Assembly (NCBI RefSeq): GCF_040689395.1
Contig: NZ_JBFAZX010000006.1
Span: forward strand, 1 to 64,000
Direction: 5' to 3'
DNA: 64,000 bases
Source: Dactylosporangium sp040689395
Lineage (GTDB): Bacteria; Actinomycetota; Actinomycetes; Mycobacteriales; Micromonosporaceae
The position numbers and the translations under genes were made by a program. Under the pieces are notes generated by a model. It had not been told where the DNA came from, did no database searches, and saw only the letters and a program-made list of their open reading frames with translations. Shown piece after piece: positions 47,667 to 57,359 of this stretch (position 1 is its first letter; each line of letters opens with the position of its first letter).

Positions 47667-50600
47667 TCAGGACAGCGGGGTGTTCATCACCGTCTGGACC
47701 TCGGCCTGGGTCAGCGCGCGGTTGTACACCCGAGCCTCGTCGATGAGGCCCTTGAAGTACTCGCCGTACGGGCCGTTGCCGCCGATCGACAGCGGGTTGG
47801 AGGTCTGCTGCAGCGCGCCTGCGATCGGCTTCGTCGAGACCTGGACTCCGTTGACGTACAGGCGCAGGTCCGTGCCGTCATAGGTGAGCGCGATGTGCGT
47901 CCACGCGTTCACCGGGCTGGCCGAGGTGCCGGAGCAGTACGACGAGGCGCCGGTGCTGGTGGTGATGCCGCCGGCCGGGTAGAGCGCCCCCGTGGTGTTG
48001 CTGGCGTTGAGGAACCAGGCGTCGTTCTCCTTCTGCATGACCGTGCGCCAGCCGTTCTGCGCGGCCGTTGGCTGGATCCATGCGGCCAGCGTCAGGCCGG
48101 TGCTCGGCAGCAGCGTCGACGAGGCGGGGATGCGCACGATGTCGCTGGTGCCGTTGAAGGACAGCGCGCTGCCGTACTTGCCGGTGACCCACGTGGCGCC
48201 GGTGATCGTGCCGGCGTTGCCGTTGCCGGACAGGTCGGCGACCGTGGTACCGCTGCCCGCGTCGAAGTTGTAGCCGGCGATCAGCCCGGTCGGCTGGGTC
48301 GGCGCGTTCGTGGTCGTCGCGGACGCGGTCGGCGACCAGCCGCTGACGTTGCCCGATGGGTCGACGGCGGCCACCCGGTACAGGTACGTGGTGTTCGCGA
48401 CCAGGCCGGCGTCGGTGTACGCGTTCGTCGTCGGCGTCGCCACCTGCGCGAAGTCGGTGCAGCCGGAGCCGGTGCAGCGCTGGACGCGATACCCGGCGAC
48501 GCTCACGTTGTCGGTCGAGGCGGGCCAGGACAGCGCCACCTGGGTGCCGTTCGGCGTCGCCGTCAGGGAGGCGGGCGTCGACGGCGGGGTCGAGTCGGGC
48601 AGGGCCGGCGTGGTGGCCGACACGACCGACGAGTAGGCGCTGAGGTTCCCGGCGGCGTCGGTCGCGCGGACGCGGTACCGGTACGTCGTGCTTGGCGAGC
48701 GCCCGGTGTCCGACCACGTGGTGCCGGTCGGCTGCGCGACCTCGGCGTAGCTCGTGCAGCTGGCACCGGTGCAGCGCTCGACGCGGTACCCGGTGACGCC
48801 CACGTTGTCCGTCGACGCCGTCCAGGAGAGGTCGACCTGCGTGGGGCCGGCCGCGGTCGCGCTCAGGGCGGTCGGCGCGGTCGGCTTGGTCGTGTCGGTG
48901 GCCGTGGTCGTCGCCGAAGCGACGTTGGAGTACGCGGACAGGTTGCCCGCGGCGTCGGCGGCCCGCACCCGGAACTGGTAGGCGGTGCCGGCGGTCAGGC
49001 CGGTGTTCGCGTACGTCGGCGTGGTCGCCGTCGCCACCTGCGCGAAGTTCGTGCAGCCGGCGCCGGAGCAGCGTTCGATGCGGTACTGCGTCACCCCCAC
49101 GTCGTCCGTCGAGCCGGTCCACGTCAGGTTGATCTGCGTGTTGCCGGCGACGGACGCGGTCAGGCCGGCGGGCGCGCTCGGCGCCGTGGTGTCGGCCGCG
49201 GCCGCCGTCGTCGCGCTCGCCGCCGGCGACCAGCCGCCGAGGTTGCCCGCGGCGTCGGTGGCGCGCACCCGGTAGGTGTAGGTGGTGCTGGCCGTCAGAG
49301 CACCGTCGGCGTATGAGGTCGTGCCGACGGTGCCGACCGCGGCGAAGTTCGTGCAACCGGCGCCCTGGCAGCGCTCCAGCTGGTAGCCGGAGACGGCGAC
49401 GTTGTCGCTCGCCGCCGGCCACGACAGGTTCACCTGGGCCGCGCCGTTGGCGGTCGCGGTCAAGGCCGTGACCGTGGACGGGGGCGTGGTGTCGGCGACC
49501 GGTGGCACCAGTGGCGAGTTCATGATCGTCTGTAGCTCGGTGTCGCTCAGCGCGCGGTTGTACACCCGCACGTCGTCGAGCAGGCCGGCGAAGTACTCCC
49601 CGTAGGGCGTGTTCCCGCCGATGGACAGCGGGTTGGACGTCTGCTGCAGCGCGCCGCTCTTCGGGTTCGTCGCGACCTGCGTGCCGTTGACGTACAGCTT
49701 CAGCGCGGTCCCGTTGTAGGTCATCGCCACGTGGGTCCACTGGTTCAGTGGGCTCGCCGTCGGCCCGGTCACGATCGCGTTGGTGTTGTTGGCACCGGTC
49801 ACCCCGCCGGCTGGCCGGAGCGGCCCGGCGCCGCTGCTGGCGTCGAGGAACCAGGCCTCGTTCTCCTTCTGCATGATCGTGCGCCAGCCCTGCTGCGACG
49901 CCGCCGGCTTGACCCACGCCGCCAGGGTGAGCTCGGCGGAGAGGTTCAGCGACGCCGACGACGGGACCTTCACCGCGTCGCTCGACCCGTTGAACTTCAG
50001 GGCACCGCCGAATCGGCCGCCGGCGTCCCACGTCGCCCCGCTGATCGTGCCCGTGTTGCCGTTGCCCGACACGTCGGTCACGGTGGTGCCGGTGCCGGCG
50101 TCGAAGGTGTAGCCGGCGACCAGCCCGGACGGCTGCGCGGGCGCCGCGCTGATGGTCACGGTGGCGGTGTTGGAGTACGCGCTGACGTTGCCCGACGGGT
50201 CGGCCGCCGCCACCCGGTACTGGTACGTGGTGCCCGGAGCCAGCCCGGGATCGGTGGCCGTGGCGCCGGTCGGGGTGGCGATCTGCGCGAAGTTCGTGCA
50301 GTCCGCGCCCTGGCAGCGCTCCAGGCGGTAGCCGCTGACCTTGATGTTGTCGGTCGAGGCGGCCCAGTTCAGGCTCACGTTCGAACCGTTGGCCGTCGCC
50401 GTGAGGTTGGCCGGGGCGGTCGGCGGCGAGGTGTCGGAGCCGACCGGCAGTAGCACGCTGGTGCTGGAACTCAGGCCGCTGCTGTCCGTGGCGGTCAGGA
50501 TCACCTCGTAGGAGAACGTGCCGATCGGGCCGTGGTCCTCGACCACGAAGCTGCCGTTCGCTCCGGTGCCTCCGACGAACTTGTGGATGTGCGTGTCATG

Positions 50601-52262
50601 GTGCAGCAGTACCGTCCAGGACAGTGCGCTGGCCGGGAGGGGGCCCTGGTCGGGGTCGGTGGCGGAGCCGGCGTAGTTGATCGTCTGGCCCGGCAGCACG
50701 GCGGTGTTGTTCAGCGGTGCGCTGATCGTCGGCACCGGTGGCGAGCTGCCGACCGTCACCGTCGTGGTCGCCGTCGAGGTCAGCCCCCCGGCACCGGTGA
50801 CGGTCAGCTTCGCCGTGAAGGTCTGCACGCCGGCGGCGGTGTAGGTGTGCGTCGGGTTGGCGGCCGTCGACGTCGTGCCGTCGCCGAAGTCCCACAGGTA
50901 CGACAGGGTGCCGCCGCCGGCGTCGACCGAGCCGGCGCTGGAGAAGGCCACCTGCAGCGGCGAGTAGCCGTACTGCGGGGTCGCCGTCGCATGCGCGGAC
51001 GGGCCGTTGAAGCGGATCCGGCGGACCTGGCCGGTGGTGAACGACAGGTAGTAGATCATCCCGTCGGGACCGACGACGAGCGAGACGGGCGCGTCGACGT
51101 TCGTGGCGAACGGCTGCACGCCGATCGGGTTGTTGTTGCCGTCGAAGACGACCCGCTTGATGTAGTTGCCCGAGTAGTCGGCGAAGAAGAAGTTGTTCTT
51201 GTACTGCGCCGGGTACACGTCGGCGGTGTAGAACGGACCGCCGATCACGGCCGAGCCGACGGTGTGGTTGTAGGTGTAGTACGGCGCGGTGACGGAGGAG
51301 GCGGCCAGGGCCTGGCACTGCGAGTACTGCTGCTGGAACGTCGGCTGGGGGTTGGTGCCCTCGTAGCACGGCCAGCCGTAGTTGGCGCCGGGCACGCCGT
51401 CGTTGATCTCCTCCCACGTGTTCCACCCGACGTCGCCGAACCAGAGGTGGCCGGTGCCAGGCTGCAGCGCGAACCGGAACGGGTTGCGCACGCCGTAAAG
51501 GAACACCTTGGACTTGACGCTGTTGGTGCCGTCGTAGAACGGGTTGTCGGCGGGGGCCGTGCCGTCCTTGTTGATCCGCAGGATCTTGCCCCGGTAGCTG
51601 TTGAGGTCCTGCGCGCCCAACGAGAGCGCGTTGGCCTCGGCGCCGTCGCCGTTACCCAGGAACAGTTTGCCGTCGGGGCCGAACAGCAGCCCGCCGATCG
51701 AGTGGCTGCCGCCGTCGGCCGGGATGCAGTCCGCACCGGCGGGCTGGTTGCTGCACGGCGCGGTGCCGACACTGCCCAGGATCACCGTCTCACTACCGGG
51801 CAGCGCCACGTCGGGGTTGTTCGGGTCGGCCGTCACCCGCACCAGGCGGGAGGTCTTCGGCCCGGCGGCGTCGGGGTTGGCGGTGTTCTCGTAGACGTAG
51901 GTCAGGTAGACGTAGCCGTTGGTGGCGAAGTCGGGGTCGAGCGCGAAGCCCCACATGCCACGGTCGTCGTAGGTGTTCACCTTGCCGGTCAGGTCCAGGA
52001 ACGGCGTGGGCAGCAGCTGGCCGTTCTTGACGATCCGCACCACGCCCGGCTTGGTCCACACGAACATCCGCCCGTCGGGCGCGAACGCCGTACCGACGAC
52101 CGAGTACTGCGGGAGCGTCGCGACCACCTCGGTGGTGAACCCGGCGGCCGCGAAGGTGTCGGCCACGGCCGGCGCGGGCTGTGCAACCAACACGAACAGG
52201 CCCGACAGCAGCGAAACGACGACGCCTATCGCCCGATTCTTGCGCTTCCTGGACATCAGCAT
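47667..52262 (-). CDS. Giant secreted PQQ-type sugar dehydrogenase with PKD, Fn3 and LamG modules
   Basis: This is a 1531-residue secreted protein. Order: signal peptide (1-35); glucose/sorbosone dehydrogenase beta-propeller (about 36-430, with MWGFALDPDFATNGYVYLTY and GDVGWNTWEEINDGVPGANY); PKD domain (about 435-515, YLWDFGDGT); a beta domain (about 520-620, with LLHHDTHIHKFVGGTG); Fn3 (about 622-715); LamG/concanavalin-like (about 717-925); four more Fn3 (about 928-1325); and a second LamG (about 1327-1531). Each Fn3 has a conserved ERCxGxxCTxF Cys pair, probably a disulfide. The LamG pair are close copies. ATG 52262 follows GGAGGT. Likely oxidises sugars while bound to polysaccharide. Confidence 0.85.
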   Translation of the reverse strand: MLMSRKRKNRAIGVVVSLLSGLFVLVAQPAPAVADTFAAAGFTTEVVATLPQYSVVGTAFAPDGRMFVWTKPGVVRIVKNGQLLPTPFLDLTGKVNTYDDRGMWGFALDPDFATNGYVYLTYVYENTANPDAAGPKTSRLVRVTADPNNPDVALPGSETVILGSVGTAPCSNQPAGADCIPADGGSHSIGGLLFGPDGKLFLGNGDGAEANALSLGAQDLNSYRGKILRINKDGTAPADNPFYDGTNSVKSKVFLYGVRNPFRFALQPGTGHLWFGDVGWNTWEEINDGVPGANYGWPCYEGTNPQPTFQQQYSQCQALAASSVTAPYYTYNHTVGSAVIGGPFYTADVYPAQYKNNFFFADYSGNYIKRVVFDGNNNPIGVQPFATNVDAPVSLVVGPDGMIYYLSFTTGQVRRIRFNGPSAHATATPQYGYSPLQVAFSSAGSVDAGGGTLSYLWDFGDGTTSTAANPTHTYTAAGVQTFTAKLTVTGAGGLTSTATTTVTVGSSPPVPTISAPLNNTAVLPGQTINYAGSATDPDQGPLPASALSWTVLLHHDTHIHKFVGGTGANGSFVVEDHGPIGTFSYEVILTATDSSGLSSSTSVLLPVGSDTSPPTAPANLTATANGSNVSLNWAASTDNIKVSGYRLERCQGADCTNFAQIATPTGATATDPGLAPGTTYQYRVAAADPSGNVSAYSNTATVTISAAPAQPSGLVAGYTFDAGTGTTVTDVSGNGNTGTISGATWDAGGRFGGALKFNGSSDAVKVPSSASLNLSAELTLAAWVKPAASQQGWRTIMQKENEAWFLDASSGAGPLRPAGGVTGANNTNAIVTGPTASPLNQWTHVAMTYNGTALKLYVNGTQVATNPKSGALQQTSNPLSIGGNTPYGEYFAGLLDDVRVYNRALSDTELQTIMNSPLVPPVADTTPPSTVTALTATANGAAQVNLSWPAASDNVAVSGYQLERCQGAGCTNFAAVGTVGTTSYADGALTASTTYTYRVRATDAAGNLGGWSPAASATTAAAADTTAPSAPAGLTASVAGNTQINLTWTGSTDDVGVTQYRIERCSGAGCTNFAQVATATTPTYANTGLTAGTAYQFRVRAADAAGNLSAYSNVASATTTATDTTKPTAPTALSATAAGPTQVDLSWTASTDNVGVTGYRVERCTGASCTSYAEVAQPTGTTWSDTGRSPSTTYRYRVRATDAAGNLSAYSSVVSATTPALPDSTPPSTPASLTATPNGTQVALSWPASTDNVSVAGYRVQRCTGSGCTDFAQVATPTTNAYTDAGLVANTTYLYRVAAVDPSGNVSGWSPTASATTTNAPTQPTGLIAGYNFDAGSGTTVADLSGNGNAGTITGATWVTGKYGSALSFNGTSDIVRIPASSTLLPSTGLTLAAWIQPTAAQNGWRTVMQKENDAWFLNASNTTGALYPAGGITTSTGASSYCSGTSASPVNAWTHIALTYDGTDLRLYVNGVQVSTKPIAGALQQTSNPLSIGGNGPYGEYFKGLIDEARVYNRALTQAEVQTVMNTPLS

Positions 52263-52488
52263 GCCCTACCTCCGCTTCGGCTGGCGGGGACTGTATCCAC
52301 CTGTCCGCCAGCAAGGAATCAACCAAACGAGCGAACGCATGCCCATACATGAGTGTCTGTCAGGTTTCCGCACCATTTGTCCGGCCCGTTACGTCGGCAA
52401 TCAGTCACGCCGCTTCGCTCGTCGCGGAGTCGACGTCCGTGGCGCCGGTCCGCGGGCCGGGCGATCGGCGGGCGCGTACGGTTGCCCG

Positions 52489-53547
52489 GTGGGTTTTGCG
52501 GAAACGGGGATCGTGGCCTCCCTGGAGGTCGTCGCCGGGCTGGGCGAGGCGGCGTGGCGCGCCACCCTGGAAGGCGCACCGGTCGTCACCGCGGAGCGGC
52601 TCGCCGACGTGTTCCTCGGGCGGCTCGGTGCGTCCGACATCCGCTGGCAGGTCGCGCCCGGGTTCGGGGCCTCGGGAGAGGCGGTGCCGGGCGAGGCCGA
52701 GGAAGAGGTCGACGCGACGCTGCGGCTCGGCGAGTGGCTCGCGCGCGGGCGTTCCCGGCGGCCGATCGGCGCGCCCGTCTGGGACGAGCGGGTGCGGGTC
52801 GCGTTGGGGCGGGCCCTCGCGGCGGCCGCCGAGGGGGACATCCGGTACGTCGGGTTCAAGCTGACGCTGCGCTCGCTCCTCGCCGAGTGCGACTCGCCCG
52901 GGGAGTGGATGGAGTTCGTCCGGCGCTTCCACCTCCGCCCCGACGAGGAGTTCCTCGCCGACGGCACGCCGGACGCGGCGATCTGCCTCGCGGTGCTCAA
53001 GGCCGCCGGGCTGGTCGTCGGGCCCGTGCTCGGGTTCGAGCGTGGTCCGGCCGTGAAGACCGCGGCCTGGGCGGGCCGGCGCCGCGGGAGCGACCCGATG
53101 GAGTCGGCGCTGCGCGACGAGGCGACCAGGCAGGCGGTCCGCGGGGGCTGCGCGCTGGTCGGGCAGGCGCACCTGGTGATGGCGATGTGCGCGCTCGACT
53201 GCGCGCTGGAGCGGACCGGCAACCGGTTCGCCGCGGCACCGCCCAACGGCGGGGCGCGGGCCCTGGCGCGGCTGGGACTCGGGTACGCCCAGGTGAAGGA
53301 CTTCGCCGAGGACCTCTCCACCGAGCCGGCCGAGAACGCGAAGGGCCCGTACGCGGCGGACCTGGTGCGGGCGTTCGACGAGGCGGCGCGGCTGGCGGCC
53401 GACCTCGGACAGGGGCGCGCCGGCACCTCGCACCTGCTGTACGTGATCGCGGCGGACCACGAGGGCACCGGCGTTCGCATGCTGCGCTCGTTCGGGGTCG
53501 ACCCCGGCACCCTCGCCCGGTCGCTCGGCGGCGAACTGGCGCTGTAG
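52489..53547 (+). CDS. Clp N-domain-like protein of unknown function
   Basis: This 352-residue soluble protein (GTG 52489) has two regions that resemble Clp repeat (ClpA/ClpC N-terminal) domains: around GDIRYVGFKLTLRSLLAECD and, more clearly, the C-terminal GTSHLLYVIAADHEGTGVRM LRSFGVDPG. No ATPase domain is present. Such stand-alone Clp-N proteins may act as adaptors. Codon use is typical. Open frame extends upstream over the intergenic region, so the start is uncertain. It precedes a phosphoesterase gene by 31 bp. Confidence 0.6.
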   Translation: MGFAETGIVASLEVVAGLGEAAWRATLEGAPVVTAERLADVFLGRLGASDIRWQVAPGFGASGEAVPGEAEEEVDATLRLGEWLARGRSRRPIGAPVWDERVRVALGRALAAAAEGDIRYVGFKLTLRSLLAECDSPGEWMEFVRRFHLRPDEEFLADGTPDAAICLAVLKAAGLVVGPVLGFERGPAVKTAAWAGRRRGSDPMESALRDEATRQAVRGGCALVGQAHLVMAMCALDCALERTGNRFAAAPPNGGARALARLGLGYAQVKDFAEDLSTEPAENAKGPYAADLVRAFDEAARLAADLGQGRAGTSHLLYVIAADHEGTGVRMLRSFGVDPGTLARSLGGELAL

Positions 53548-53578
53548 TCCGGTGGCCGGGCTCGCATAGGCTTCAAGG

Positions 53579-54397
53579 GTGAGCGGGCGACTGCTGGGTA
53601 TCAGCGATCTTCATGTCAGCTATGCGGAAAACCGGGCGCTCGTCGAGCAGATGCGGCCCACCCACGACGAGGACTGGCTCATCGTGGCCGGCGACGTGGC
53701 GGATCAGTTCGCCGACGTCACCTGGGCACTGCGCACGCTCGCCGAGCGGTTCGCCAAGGTGATCTGGGTGCCCGGCAACCACGAGCTGTGGACGCCGCCC
53801 AAGGACCCGGAGCAGGCGCGCGGCGTGGCGCGGTACGACCTGCTCGTCGCCGCCTGCCGCGAACTCGGCGTGGTCACACCCGAGGACCCGTACCCGCTCT
53901 GGGCGGGCCGGGTCACGATCGCGCCGCTGTTCGTGCTGTACGACTACTCGTTCTGGCCGAAGGGGGCGACCTCCACCGAGGAGGCCCTGGCCAAGGCGCA
54001 CGCGGCCGGCATCGTCGGGACCGACGAGATGCTGCTGCACCCGGACCCCTACCCGGGGCGCGCGGACTGGTGCCGCGCGCGCGTCGCGCTGACCGAGCAG
54101 CGCCTGGCCGCCGTCGGCGGGCCGACCGTGCTGGTCAACCACTTCCCGGTGGTCCGTGAACCGACCGACGTGCTGTGGTACCCGGAGTTCGCGCTCTGGT
54201 GCGGCACCACCCGCACCGCCGACTGGCCCACCCGCTTCAACGCCGAGGCGGTCGTCTACGGCCACCTGCACATCCCGCGCACGACCTGGCACGACGGGAT
54301 CCGGCACGAGGAGGTGTCGGTCGGCTACCCCCGGGAGTGGAGCGCCCGCTCGGTCCCGCCCGCGCAGCTGCGCCAGGTGCTGCCGCCGCCCGCGTAA
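53579..54397 (+). CDS. Calcineurin-like metallophosphoesterase
   Basis: This 272-residue enzyme has the full set of dimetal motifs: GISDLHVSY, VAGDVADQ, VPGNHELW, LVNHFPVV and YGHLHIPR. No signal peptide or membrane helix is seen, so it is cytoplasmic. Substrate (nucleotide or other phosphoester) cannot be read from the sequence. GTG 53579 is used; the gene probably forms a unit with the Clp-N-like gene upstream. Confidence 0.85.
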   Translation: MSGRLLGISDLHVSYAENRALVEQMRPTHDEDWLIVAGDVADQFADVTWALRTLAERFAKVIWVPGNHELWTPPKDPEQARGVARYDLLVAACRELGVVTPEDPYPLWAGRVTIAPLFVLYDYSFWPKGATSTEEALAKAHAAGIVGTDEMLLHPDPYPGRADWCRARVALTEQRLAAVGGPTVLVNHFPVVREPTDVLWYPEFALWCGTTRTADWPTRFNAEAVVYGHLHIPRTTWHDGIRHEEVSVGYPREWSARSVPPAQLRQVLPPPA

Positions 54398-54426
54398 CCT
54401 CGGCGAACACGTCACTCCCGCTCGGG

Positions 54427-55065
54427 TCACTCGGGCCAGGCGCTGTTCTGGATGACGTCGACGAAGTTCCCGCGCTTGAAGGCGGGGTCGAAGTGCGCGA
54501 GTACGTCGTCGTTCACAGTGCCGAAGGTGGTGCCGGGACGGTCGGCCATACCGTCGTAGAAGCGCCGAAGGATCTGGTTCTTGAAGTCAGGGCGTGGGTG
54601 CGCGGCGATCACGGCGGCGCGGTCGGCGGGGCTGATCTGGTCCAGATAGAAGCCGAGGACGTCGGTCTCGACGCCGAGGGTGACGACGGCGACTTCCGGG
54701 GCGAGGTGGAGGGGCACCTCGGGGGTGGTGTGCAACGCGATGGCGAGCCAGACGTTGGTGGCTTCTTCCTCGGTGCGGCCGTGGTCGCGCAGGAAGGATT
54801 TGGCGGCGTCGGCACCGTCGATCTCGAAGCGCTGGCCGGTGGTGCGATACGCCGCTGTGAGGCCGAGGTCGTGGAACATGCCGCCGACGTACGCGAGCTC
54901 GGGATCGACCTGCAGGCCTCGAGCCCGCGCCTTGAGCGATCCCCACAGGAAGACCCGGCGAGAGTGGTCGTACAACGTGTCGTCGGCGGCCTCCCGCACA
55001 AAAGCGGTGGCTTCGTGAATGAGCGCGGTGTCAGGAACCTCAACGGTCCCAATCGTCTCCGGCAC
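54427..55065 (-). CDS. HD-domain phosphohydrolase-like protein
   Basis: This 212-residue protein has an HD metal site: DHSRRVFLWG, the GGMFHDLGLT motif, and later VWLAIALHTTPE. It resembles small HD proteins related to cyanamide hydratase or nucleotide hydrolases; substrate unknown. GTG 55065 follows AAGGAGG with 5-nt spacing. The frame continues upstream into an AraC-type remnant (55066-55347), but the internal ribosome-binding site and the domain boundary support this start. Confidence 0.82.
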   Translation of the reverse strand: MPETIGTVEVPDTALIHEATAFVREAADDTLYDHSRRVFLWGSLKARARGLQVDPELAYVGGMFHDLGLTAAYRTTGQRFEIDGADAAKSFLRDHGRTEEEATNVWLAIALHTTPEVPLHLAPEVAVVTLGVETDVLGFYLDQISPADRAAVIAAHPRPDFKNQILRRFYDGMADRPGTTFGTVNDDVLAHFDPAFKRGNFVDVIQNSAWPE

Positions 55066-55347
55066 AGGGTCCTCCTTACTCGTTCCCGGACAGTCGCCCA
55101 GGTCCTTCCACAAGGCTGACCGCGCTGCCTGCCCTTCGGACCCTCCGCCCGGGACGGATATCGCAAGGATGCGGACGAGTTCCGCGGTGACCCGTTCGCG
55201 CGGCCGCCAGGTCGCCTTCGCCTGCGACTCGGTCCGGGGAGGAGTCGTCGCGAAACGGGCGCGATACTGGCTCGGTGACACTCCGAGCCGAGCGACGAAC
55301 AGTCGTCGCATCGACTCGGCCATGCTGTGCCCGGCGGCGCCGGCCCG
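55066..55347 (-). pseudogene. AraC/GlxA-type regulator C-terminal remnant
   Basis: The minus strand reads GHSMAESMRRLFVARLGVSP followed by SQYRARFATTPPRTESQA, the last helix of an AraC HTH and its tail. The upstream HTH and sensor domain are missing; beyond about 55350 the sequence no longer matches this family and instead carries an open frame on the plus strand. It is a truncated remnant fused in frame upstream of the HD gene. Confidence 0.65.
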
Positions 55348-55546
55348 CCGCTACGTGCCCACCACCGCCGAGTCGGACCTGGCAGTCGCCTGGCAGCGCT
55401 GCACCGCGGAGTCGGGCCTCAGCACCACCCTGCAGCCGATGGCCCGCGACGCCCAGATGGCGGCGGTGCTCAAGCACGAGGACCAACTCACCGAGTACGC
55501 CACCCGCACCGCCGAAGCCGCACGCCGCCTGGCTGCGATCGGCTGA
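55348..55546 (+). pseudogene. Unidentified C-terminal gene fragment
   Basis: The plus strand has a short GC-rich reading, ARRYVPTTAESDLAVAWQRC then MAAVLKHEDQLTEYATRTAE and AARRLAAIG before the stop. It has no start of its own and is helical and charged. It looks like the 3' part of an unrecognised gene joined to the AraC remnant. Confidence 0.35.
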
Positions 55547-55569
55547 CATCCAGCCTGGAGAGACCCGCC

Positions 55570-56247
55570 ATGACGAGAACCCGCAGCCGGGCGCTGCTGG
55601 CCGGCCTGACCGCCGTCGTCGTCGCCGCGACCGGCTACGCAGTGCACGACCGAATCCAGGAGTCCGGCCTGCACTTCGCGGACCTGGCCGGACAGGCCCA
55701 CGTCCGGCTGACCGCCGACTTCTCCTCGGCGGACGTGACGACGCTGGCCGACCTGCCGGACACTGACCGGGCCGAGTGCAACGAAACGGTCTACGAGGTC
55801 GACGTCGCCGGGCCGAAGGGGACGTACCCGCGCGCGACCGCGGTCACCGCCACCGAGGACGAGCGGCTGCGCGCGTTCCAGCTGCGCACCGGCCGCATGC
55901 CGGCCGGCGACGCCGAGGTGCTGCTCGACGAGGGCACGGTGAGCAGCCAGGGCCTGCAGCTCGGCGACCGGCTGACGCTGAGCCACGGCAGGCGTAAGCT
56001 GACCGCCACCCTCGTCGGCAGCGCCAGCCGACCGGACACCCGCGCGGTCGGCCCGAACGAGACGGTGGTGATGCTGCCAACCGCCGCGATGGCGAAGGTG
56101 ACTGGCGGCGACCCGGGCGGCTGCGCCCAGATGCTGGTCCGGCTGCGTGACCCCGGCCATGCCCTCGCCTACCGCGATGCGGTGCTAAAGGCGCTTGGCT
56201 TCAACCCGGGCCTCACGTTCGACGAGGACCTGCGCAAGCACATCTGA
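55570..56247 (+). pseudogene. MacB/FtsX-type ABC permease N-terminal fragment
   Basis: This 225-codon frame begins with a membrane segment (RALLAGLTAVVVAATGYAVH) and a MacB-like extracytoplasmic core (AFQLRTGRMPAGDAEVLLDE, then GLQLGDRLTLSHGRRKLTAT). It ends after LTFDEDLRKHI without the three C-terminal permease helices. A piece of such a C-terminus (AIGLLLGAIAGVYPAHAGAS) is found in the opposite orientation at about 56290-56400. The gene has been cut and part inverted. ATG 55570 has GGAGAG upstream; no ATPase partner is nearby. Confidence 0.65.
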
Positions 56248-56289
56248 CGCACCGCCAGGGGTTCGTTCTTCGACCGCGGCCTGCTCTAG

Positions 56290-56410
56290 GACCCACGGGA
56301 ACGCGGGTCGTCGGCGCGGCGAACCCGGAAATGCTCGCCCCGGCGTGGGCCGGGTAGACGCCCGCGATGGCGCCGAGCAGCAGGCCGATGGCCGGCGCCA
56401 TCGCGGCCGG
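56290..56410 (-). pseudogene. Inverted C-terminal fragment of an FtsX-type permease
   Basis: The minus strand reads AAMAPAIGLLLGAIAGVYPA HAGASISGFAAP, the typical last helix and tail of MacB-type permeases. It has no upstream helices and lies opposite to the related fragment at 55570. Confidence 0.5.
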
Positions 56411-56439
56411 GTTGTTCGAGGGCATCTCCCCGGCCTGCG

Positions 56440-56640
56440 GTGGGTCTTCGCCACCAGGAAGTGGATGCTCTCCGGGTTGCCGCAGATCTCCTTGCCGGCA
56501 AAGTCATTCGCCGGGTCGCAGAAGCGGACCCAGTCGCCACCTCAACCAGTTGGTCCCGCATCAGATTCGCCAGGTCATGCAGCCACGGCGCCTCGTCGGC
56601 ACCGCAGTTGCTCGCCGCGGACTGAGCCTGTGAACAGATT
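56440..56640 (-). pseudogene. SGNH/GDSL hydrolase C-terminal remnant, frameshifted
   Basis: The minus strand reads NCGADEAPWLHDLANLMRDQ in one frame and DWVRFCDPANDFAGKEICGN PESIHFL in the next. Together these resemble the end of an actinobacterial SGNH lipase, with the final catalytic His near PESIH. A frameshift between them and the missing N-terminus mark it as dead. Confidence 0.45.
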
Positions 56641-56831
56641 GCGCCAATTGGTGGAGGTAACGCTCGCTTACTTGAACCCTTGATCGATGAACACAAATCA
56701 GCTTCAGGATAGTAGCCATGTGGCCCTATACTGGACTCGTGCTTACCCGCCGGACCAGGACTCAACAGGCCAGCGATGACCTGGCGGCCGGTACCATGAG
56801 GCGATCGAGACTGCAGAAGGGCAGGCACGAC

Positions 56832-57359
56832 ATGACAGTCGCATCGAACCTGCCCGACCGGCCGCTCACCCTGGACGACGTCACCCGCCTCGCCGAAGCC
56901 GACAGCAACCACCGCTTCGAGTTGAGCGAAGGGAACCTCGTCGTCATGCCGCCAGGCACGTGGCGCCACCAAGAGATCAGCCTGCTGATGAGCGCGTGGC
57001 TTCTCAACCATGGCTATCGAGGGCGCGTGAATGTCGCGCCCGGCGTGCGTACCGCAGCCGACGACCTCAACGGCCGGATCCCGGACCTCGTGGTCACCAA
57101 GGGCCCCGTGCCGGACGAGACAGTCTGGCTCGACCCGGCATCGGTCGCACTCGCTGTGGAGATCGTCTCCAAGGGCTCAGAACGCATGGACCGCTGGCTG
57201 AAGCCGGTCGAATACGCCGAAGCCGGCATCCCGCTCTTCTGGCGCGTCGAGCCCAACGACATCGTTGTGCAGTTCCGCCTGAACGGCACCCGCTACGCCG
57301 AGTACGGCTCAGTACCGTTGGAAACCCTGCTCGAAGGCACAGTGCCCGATCTCGGCTGA
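56832..57359 (+). CDS. Uma2-family (DUF820) restriction-endonuclease-fold protein
   Basis: This 175-residue protein belongs to the PD-(D/E)XK-fold Uma2 family: FELSEGNLVVMPPGTWRHQE, then GRIPDLVVTKG with the Asp, VALAVEIVSKGSERMDRWLK with the ExxSK-like site and YAEAGIPLFWRVEP. Such genes are abundant in actinobacteria and cyanobacteria; their function is not established. ATG 56832 is used; an in-frame ATG lies at 56796. It follows the remnant zone. Confidence 0.85.
   Translation: MTVASNLPDRPLTLDDVTRLAEADSNHRFELSEGNLVVMPPGTWRHQEISLLMSAWLLNHGYRGRVNVAPGVRTAADDLNGRIPDLVVTKGPVPDETVWLDPASVALAVEIVSKGSERMDRWLKPVEYAEAGIPLFWRVEPNDIVVQFRLNGTRYAEYGSVPLETLLEGTVPDLG

Noticed and set aside
52489..53547. 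Assignment as a ClpA/ClpC chaperone subunit
   Set aside because: Only the N-domain-like repeats are present; there is no Walker A/B or AAA+ domain.
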